Shown piece by piece: positions 16,846 to 21,398 of a stretch of 21,398 nucleotides of DNA. Where the stretch lies: assembly GCA_021545625.1 (NCBI GenBank), contig JAJRVH010000054.1:1-21398 (forward strand). Direction: 5' to 3'. Within the stretch, counting starts at the first letter, position 1. The number at the start of each line of letters is the position of its first letter. The notes under the pieces were generated by a model. It saw nothing but the letters and a program-made list of their open reading frames with translations. It did no database searches and was not told the DNA's origin. Position numbers and translations under genes: made by a program. This stretch comes from Zetaproteobacteria bacterium (GTDB lineage Bacteria; Pseudomonadota; Zetaproteobacteria; Mariprofundales; Mariprofundaceae).

Positions 16846-17650
16846 TAGCGCATTGGGGCCAGTGATTGCCATTGCCAACCAGAAGGGCGGGGTTGGAAAG
16901 ACGACGACCAGTATCAATCTGGCCGCATCGCTTGCGGCGCTGGACAAGCGCGTGTTGCTGATTGATCTCGATCCGCAGGGGAACACGACATCCGGACTCG
17001 GCGTCGACAAGGCCGCGGTGGAGCGGGGCACCTATGATGTTCTGATGCAGGACAGCGGCCTCGCAGAGGCGATATTATCCACCGACAATCAGGGCCTGTT
17101 CCTGTTGCCGGCCAGCATGGATCTGGCGGGTGCGGAGGTGGAGCTGGTCAACGAGCCCGAGCGCGAGCGGCGGCTGGCGCGGGCCTTTTCCGGCTATGAC
17201 GGGCAGGGCTTCGATTACGTGTTGATGGATTGTCCGCCGGCGCTGAACCTTCTGACCATCAATGCGCTGACCGCTTCCGACCGGGTGATGATCACGCTGC
17301 AGACCGAGTTCTATGCAATGGAGGGTCTGACGCAGCTGATGGACACGATACGCAGGATACGCAGAAGCCTGAACAGCGATCTGGAAATGGACGGCATTCT
17401 GCTGACGATGGTGGATCGCCGCAATAATCTGGCGGTGCAGGTCGAGGAGGACGTGCGCGAATACTTCGGGGCGCAGGTCTATCAGCAGGTGATTCCCCGC
17501 AACGTGCGCCTTTCGGAAGCGCCGAGCTTCGGCGTGCCTGTGATGTATCACGATGTCCGGTCAACCGGTGCGCAGGCCTATCTGGCCGTGGCTCAGGAAC
17601 TGATGCAACGCAATGCGGCGCTTGCTGCCGCGCAAGGAAGGGAAGGATGA
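16838..17650 (+). CDS. parA: Chromosome partitioning ATPase ParA (Soj)
   Basis: Deviant-Walker ATPase that forms a DNA-bound gradient and moves ParB-parS complexes, separating origins. The Walker A motif KGGVGKTT lies at 16-23 and contains the signature lysine; VLLIDLDPQGNTTSGLG and YVLMDCPPALNLLTINAL are the other nucleotide-binding motifs. The frame opens at TTG 16820, but I chose GTG 16838: GGAGG (16827-16831) lies 6 nt upstream and MKHSALGPVIAIANQKGG fits the short N-terminus of chromosomal ParA; this gives 270 aa. The start codon lies inside parS. The stop overlaps parB by 4 nt. Confidence 0.97.
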   Translation: MKHSALGPVIAIANQKGGVGKTTTSINLAASLAALDKRVLLIDLDPQGNTTSGLGVDKAAVERGTYDVLMQDSGLAEAILSTDNQGLFLLPASMDLAGAEVELVNEPERERRLARAFSGYDGQGFDYVLMDCPPALNLLTINALTASDRVMITLQTEFYAMEGLTQLMDTIRRIRRSLNSDLEMDGILLTMVDRRNNLAVQVEEDVREYFGAQVYQQVIPRNVRLSEAPSFGVPVMYHDVRSTGAQAYLAVAQELMQRNAALAAAQGREG

Positions 17651-18501
17651 CAGCAAAGACAAGGAAGAGAGGGCTGGGCCGGGGGCTTGAGGCCCTGCTG
17701 GCCGACAAGCCGACGCAGGAAGTGCTGAACCAGGCAACACAGATCGCGATCTCCAGAATCAGGCCGAACACCTATCAGCCGCGCACGCGCTTTGCCGACG
17801 ACGAATTGCAGACGCTGACCGAATCGATCCGGCGCGAGGGCGTGCTGATGCCAATCCTGGTTCGGCCGCGCGGCGACGGGTACGAGCTGATTGCTGGCGA
17901 GAGGCGCTGGCGCGCCTCGCAGGCCGCCGGGCTGAGCGAAATACCGGCCGTCGTTCGCGATGTCGACGATATGCAGGCCCTGGAGCTGGCGATTATTGAA
18001 AACGAGCAGCGCGACGACCTGACCGCCATCGAGTCGGCGAGAGCCTATCAGCTGATGATGCTGGAGTTCGGCTGCACGCAACAGCAGGTGGCCGAGAAGA
18101 TCGGTGTGTCGCGCGTGCAGGTCAGCAATCTTATCCGGTTGTTGCAGCTTCCCGAGGAAATACAGAAAATGATTGAAAATCGGGAGCTTAGCATGGGTCA
18201 GGCGCGTCCGCTGGTGGGTTTGGAGGCGAGCCTGGCGCTGCGTCTGGCGCGCCAGTGTATCGCGGATGGCTGGTCGGCGAGGCAGATGGAAAAAGAGGCG
18301 AAAAAGCTTGCCAGAGGGCCGGCCGGGGCGGCGGCGAAGGTGCAGAAGGACGCGGATGTACAGGCGCTTCAGGACGAACTGACGCGCAAGCTCGGCCTTC
18401 CGGTTGAGGTCAATTGCAAGAAGGACGGCTCGGGAGAGCTGCGTATCCGCTATACGCGCCCGGCCGAGCTGGACGGTGTCCTGAAAAAGCTGCGCGGCTG
18501 A
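17647..18501 (+). CDS. parB: Chromosome partitioning protein ParB (Spo0J)
   Basis: parS-binding CTPase clamp that forms the partition complex. The N-terminus RKRGLGRGLEALL is the usual ParA-interaction segment. GERRWRA at 84-90 is the CTP-binding box and ENEQRDDL at 118-125 is the second conserved box; a helix-turn-helix covers about 143-165 (TQQQVAEKIGVSRVQVSNLI). The C-terminal dimerisation domain ends the protein at 284 aa, a normal length. The ATG overlaps the parA stop (ATGA). Two parS sites in the same operon support the function. Confidence 0.98.
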   Translation: MTAKTRKRGLGRGLEALLADKPTQEVLNQATQIAISRIRPNTYQPRTRFADDELQTLTESIRREGVLMPILVRPRGDGYELIAGERRWRASQAAGLSEIPAVVRDVDDMQALELAIIENEQRDDLTAIESARAYQLMMLEFGCTQQQVAEKIGVSRVQVSNLIRLLQLPEEIQKMIENRELSMGQARPLVGLEASLALRLARQCIADGWSARQMEKEAKKLARGPAGAAAKVQKDADVQALQDELTRKLGLPVEVNCKKDGSGELRIRYTRPAELDGVLKKLRG

Positions 18502-18502
18502 C

Positions 18503-19522
18503 ATGCTGGTCGGCGGCAAGGCCTACCGGGCCGTAAACTGGCATGGTGGCGGGGATGGCGCCGTGCAATGGATCGAACAGCGCCTGTTGCCACATCGTTT
18601 CGAGCAGCGACTGAGCGCCGACCCCGAGCAGCTTGCGCTGGCCATCGAGCAGATGCAGATCAGGGGGGCGCCGAGCATTGGCGCGGCGGCTGCCTTCGGT
18701 CTGGCGCTGGCCTGGCGGGAGAAACGGGCGCGTTTCTTCGACCACTGGCTGCCCCGCTTTCGTGCCACACGGCCGACGGCCGTCAATCTTTTCGATGCCT
18801 GCTCCGTGATGGAGCGCTGCGCGGCCGGGGAGCCATCGGCGCAGGATATGATCGACAGGGCCGTCGCCTATGCCGATGCCGAAGCGGACGCCAACCGGCG
18901 CATGGGGTTGCATCTGGCCGAGTGTCTGGCCGTGGGGGAGCGGCGCATTCTGACCCATTGCAATGCCGGGTGGCTGGCGGCCGTCGACTGGGGGACGGCC
19001 ACGGCCGGCATCTATCAGCTGGCCGCCGCCGGCGAATCCCCTCTTGTGAGGGTGGATGAAACGCGGCCGCGGCTGCAGGGCGCCAGGCTGACGGCATGGG
19101 AGCTGCATCAGCAGGGCATCGAATGCCGCATCCAGGCCGATGCCGCGGCGGCCTGGATGATGGCTATGGGCCAGGTGGATGCGATTGTCGTGGGTGCGGA
19201 CAGGATTGCCGCCAACGGCGATGTGGCCAACAAGATCGGCACCTATGCCCTGTCGCTGGCTGCCCGCGAGCATGGCGTGCCGCTGTATGTGGCGGCACCG
19301 TCCTCGACCTTCGATGCGGGATGCCGGCGGGGAGCGGATATTCCGATCGAGGAAAGGGATGACGAAGAGGTGTTGTTCATGGACGGTATCGATGGCGACG
19401 GGCATATGCGACGGATCCGGGTGGCGGCCGACGGCGTTGCGGCCAGTAATCCGGCTTTCGATGTGACGCCCTGGTCCCATATTACCGCCATTATCAGCGA
19501 GAGTGGACCGTGGCGGCCCTGA
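18503..19522 (+). CDS. mtnA: Methylthioribose-1-phosphate isomerase
   Basis: Converts 5-methylthioribose 1-phosphate to methylthioribulose 1-phosphate in methionine salvage. Family motifs are RGAPSIGAAAAFG at 54-66, LTHCNAG with catalytic Cys153, VDETRPRLQGARLTAWEL, and VGADRIAANGDVANKIGT with catalytic Asp233. Length 339 aa is typical. The related eIF2B-like and ribose-1,5-bisphosphate isomerases are less likely given these motifs. The gene starts 1 nt after parB and overlaps the next gene by 13 nt, so it is part of the same transcript. No other salvage gene is present in the window. Confidence 0.95.
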   Translation: MLVGGKAYRAVNWHGGGDGAVQWIEQRLLPHRFEQRLSADPEQLALAIEQMQIRGAPSIGAAAAFGLALAWREKRARFFDHWLPRFRATRPTAVNLFDACSVMERCAAGEPSAQDMIDRAVAYADAEADANRRMGLHLAECLAVGERRILTHCNAGWLAAVDWGTATAGIYQLAAAGESPLVRVDETRPRLQGARLTAWELHQQGIECRIQADAAAAWMMAMGQVDAIVVGADRIAANGDVANKIGTYALSLAAREHGVPLYVAAPSSTFDAGCRRGADIPIEERDDEEVLFMDGIDGDGHMRRIRVAADGVAASNPAFDVTPWSHITAIISESGPWRP

Positions 19523-20766
19523 GGCGCTTTCTTTTATTATACTGTCTGCTGTATGGCGGCGCCTTGCAGGCAGCGGAGCTGGTGACGGCAATCAGCGTCA
19601 GCGGCCTGGAGCGGACCCGGGAAAGAACCGTGCTGCGCCAGCTGCCGTTCCGGGTCGGCGATACATGGCGACAGGGGATGGCCACAACGGGCGAGCGCTG
19701 GCTGAGAAACACGGGGCTCTTTTCGGAGGCACATATTACGCCGCCCGACGCGGCCGGCGTCGTGCATGTGTCGGTGAACGAGCGCTGGTCGCTGTGGCTG
19801 CTTCCCCAGGCGAGCCGCAGCGACAGCGGCGCGTCCTCGGCCGGCCTGACGCTGGATGAATACAATCTGTGGGGACTGAATCATCATCTTCGCGTGGCCT
19901 ATCGCGAGGATACCGGCAGGAACTTCACGGCAGCCAATGGCTCCTCCTACGACATCGGATATGACTGGCGGCGCATCGCGGATTCGAAGCTGAGCCTGTC
20001 ATTCGCCGGACACTGGGGAAGATCCGTATTCGACGCCTACCGGAACGGCGCGCTGGCCGCCCAGTATCTGCAGGACAACCGCAGCACGTCGCTGGTGCTG
20101 AACTGTGCGCTGGGACCGGTGCCGGGCGAGGGCTGGTCGGTGAGCGGAGGGATGGCAGCCAGTAACAGCAGTTTCCAGCTATTCAGCGGCACCCCTCAGG
20201 CGGATGTGCTGGCCAGCCGCAAGCGTTCCCTGCTGTTCGGCACGAGCTACCGGCAGGTGGATGACCGGATCGTCTGGTTTACGGGCTCGGCCTTTGATTA
20301 TGCGCTGTCGGTCACGTCCCGCGCTTTCGGATCGACGCTGAATGTATACCGCCAGAGTGCATCGTTCAGAACCTATATGCCGGTTGATGACCAGAATACG
20401 CTGAACCTGCGGCTGGCGGCCGGCCATGCCTTCGGCGATGTATTGCGGGACGGACTGTTCGATCTCGGCAACCGCAGCGGCGTACGCGGCTATCTGCCGG
20501 GCGAGGTGCAGGGGCGGGCCTATGTGCTGGGCAGTGTCGAGGGGCGTTATCTGCTGTTTCCGGATGCGAATGTGCAGCTGGCGGCCTTCAGCGATATGTC
20601 ATGGCTGCTTCCGGAAGCGGGAGGCAGGCGCTTCTATGCCGGCGCCGGTGGCGGCGTGCGCTGGACCCTGCGCTGGCTGGTGAACGGTACGTTGCGTGCC
20701 GATGCGGCCTACGGGCTGGCCACGCATCGCTGGCGTTTCTATATCGGCGCCGGGCAGGCCTTTTAG
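19510..20766 (+). CDS. Single-POTRA Omp85-family outer-membrane protein
   Basis: Probably a BamA/TamA-related outer-membrane protein of 418 aa. The start is GTG at 19510, inside the mtnA end. A signal peptide is visible at 1-22 (RRFLLLYCLLYGGALQA-A). Residues about 23-93 look like one POTRA domain (ISVSGLERTRERTVLRQLPF, then GERWLRNTGLFSEAHI). The rest is rich in alternating, aromatic-ended strands, consistent with a 16-strand barrel, and ends in Phe. VRGY at 325-328 matches the Omp85 loop-6 VRG(F/Y) motif. BamA has five POTRAs and TamA three, so this is neither; its substrate is unknown. It lies 65 nt before coaD. Family membership is well supported, the function is not. Confidence 0.8.
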   Translation: MAALRRFLLLYCLLYGGALQAAELVTAISVSGLERTRERTVLRQLPFRVGDTWRQGMATTGERWLRNTGLFSEAHITPPDAAGVVHVSVNERWSLWLLPQASRSDSGASSAGLTLDEYNLWGLNHHLRVAYREDTGRNFTAANGSSYDIGYDWRRIADSKLSLSFAGHWGRSVFDAYRNGALAAQYLQDNRSTSLVLNCALGPVPGEGWSVSGGMAASNSSFQLFSGTPQADVLASRKRSLLFGTSYRQVDDRIVWFTGSAFDYALSVTSRAFGSTLNVYRQSASFRTYMPVDDQNTLNLRLAAGHAFGDVLRDGLFDLGNRSGVRGYLPGEVQGRAYVLGSVEGRYLLFPDANVQLAAFSDMSWLLPEAGGRRFYAGAGGGVRWTLRWLVNGTLRADAAYGLATHRWRFYIGAGQAF

Positions 20767-20831
20767 AGTGGGGGCTGGACTGGCTGCTGCCTGCGGCGTT
20801 ATGGTCCGGCCTGAAGCCCACAGGAGCAAGG

Positions 20832-21317
20832 ATGAAACGCACAGCCATCTATCCCGGAACATTCGATCCGATCACGCTCGGCCATGTCGACGTGGTGATG
20901 CGCGGTCTGAAGCTGTTCGACCATGTCGTGGTCGGCGTGGCGGCCAATCCGAACAAGCGGCCGATGTTCGGACTGGATCGCCGCCTGCAGATGGTGCGCG
21001 AAACCTTTGCCGATGAGCCGGCGGTGACAGCCGTGGCCTTTACCGGCCTGCTGGTCGACCTGGCCCATGAACAGCGGGCGCACGCGATCCTGCGCGGGCT
21101 GCGGGCGGCATCGGACTTCGAATATGAATTCCAGATGGCCACGATGAACCGAAGGCTGGACGAGAAGATCGAAACGGCCTTCGTCATGGCTCGCGAAGAC
21201 TATACCTTTGTCTCGTCGCGCTTTATCCGCGAAATATCCGGCATGGGCGGCGATGTTTCCGAGCTGGTTCCCGCCGCGGTGCTGCCGTATCTGAAGGCGG
21301 GGGAGGATCGGGGATGA
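20832..21317 (+). CDS. coaD: Phosphopantetheine adenylyltransferase
   Basis: Transfers AMP from ATP to 4'-phosphopantetheine, the penultimate step of coenzyme A synthesis. The nucleotidyltransferase motif YPGTFDPITLGH (residues 7-18, TxGH ending at His18) and the C-terminal SSRFIREI are diagnostic. The frame is open further upstream, but the ATG at 20832 has AGGAG (20822-20826) 5 nt away and gives 161 aa, the family length. Confidence 0.97.
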   Translation: MKRTAIYPGTFDPITLGHVDVVMRGLKLFDHVVVGVAANPNKRPMFGLDRRLQMVRETFADEPAVTAVAFTGLLVDLAHEQRAHAILRGLRAASDFEYEFQMATMNRRLDEKIETAFVMAREDYTFVSSRFIREISGMGGDVSELVPAAVLPYLKAGEDRG

Positions 21318-21354
21318 CGGCTTCCGGCATGCGGGGTCTGTCCGTAGTTTGCGC

Positions 21355-21382
21355 TTGAGTTCGCACCTTGGCCGGGTAAGAT
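21355..21382 (+). promoter_or_regulatory. Possible promoter for a gene beyond the right edge
   Basis: TTGAGT (21355-21360) and TAAGAT (21377-21382) are spaced by 16 nt; both match sigma70 hexamers at 4 of 6. The sequence after coaD holds no gene up to the window end. Weak evidence. Confidence 0.3.
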
Positions 21383-21398
21383 GCGCCATCCTATGCCG

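Noticed and set aside
20601..20831. 77-codon upstream extension of coaD
   Set aside because: Overlaps the Omp85 gene in another frame; the ATG at 20832 has a strong ribosome site and gives the exact family length.

Overview
This window is the replication-origin neighbourhood of a high-GC proteobacterial chromosome. It carries the dnaA/dnaN/recF/gyrB block, rpmH-rnpA-yidD-yidC-mnmE, and mnmG-rsmG-parA-parB. Hand counts of sample lines put most of it around 60-70% G+C. The Omp85 outer-membrane protein, the GyrB with its long Gram-negative-type insertion, and the gene order indicate a Gram-negative proteobacterium. A class I bacterial phosphoribulokinase between mnmE and mnmG suggests Calvin-cycle autotrophy. 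A Zetaproteobacteria-like or other autotrophic lineage is my guess, but no RuBisCO gene is in view and the taxon cannot be fixed from this window.

Left arm (1-7209, all minus strand): dnaN, recF, gyrB, purM and dinB, then the first 103 codons of an HtrA/Deg-type serine protease running off the left edge. Gaps are -4 to 34 nt, so this looks like one long transcription unit. It joins the sliding clamp, RecF, gyrase B, a purine-synthesis enzyme and the clamp-dependent translesion polymerase Pol IV.

Origin region (7210-8097): three perfect DnaA boxes, one one-mismatch box and several dyads lie at 7227-7498, a likely oriC. Between this and dnaA sits a low-GC (about 38%) foreign-looking gene on the minus strand. 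It has a PD-(D/E)XK-like nuclease core and is interrupted by one in-frame TAA at codon 112. The frame stays open for 50 more codons. dnaA (minus) is divergent from rpmH (plus), which has a near-consensus sigma70 promoter.

Right arm (9503-21398, all plus strand): rpmH-rnpA-yidD-yidC-mnmE (ribosome, RNase P, membrane insertion, tRNA modification); a phosphoribulokinase followed by a clear terminator; then mnmG-rsmG-parA-parB-mtnA-Omp85-coaD, mostly overlapping or abutting. Two parS centromere sites, one perfect and one 15/16, coincide with the starts of mnmG and parA, so ParB would bind within its own operon.

The most unusual points are the nonsense-interrupted nuclease-like gene beside oriC, an rnpA whose conserved N-terminus has no ATG/GTG/TTG start, a parS that contains the parA start codon, and a small single-POTRA Omp85 protein tied to mtnA and coaD. 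I see no CRISPR array, tRNA, rRNA or insertion sequence.
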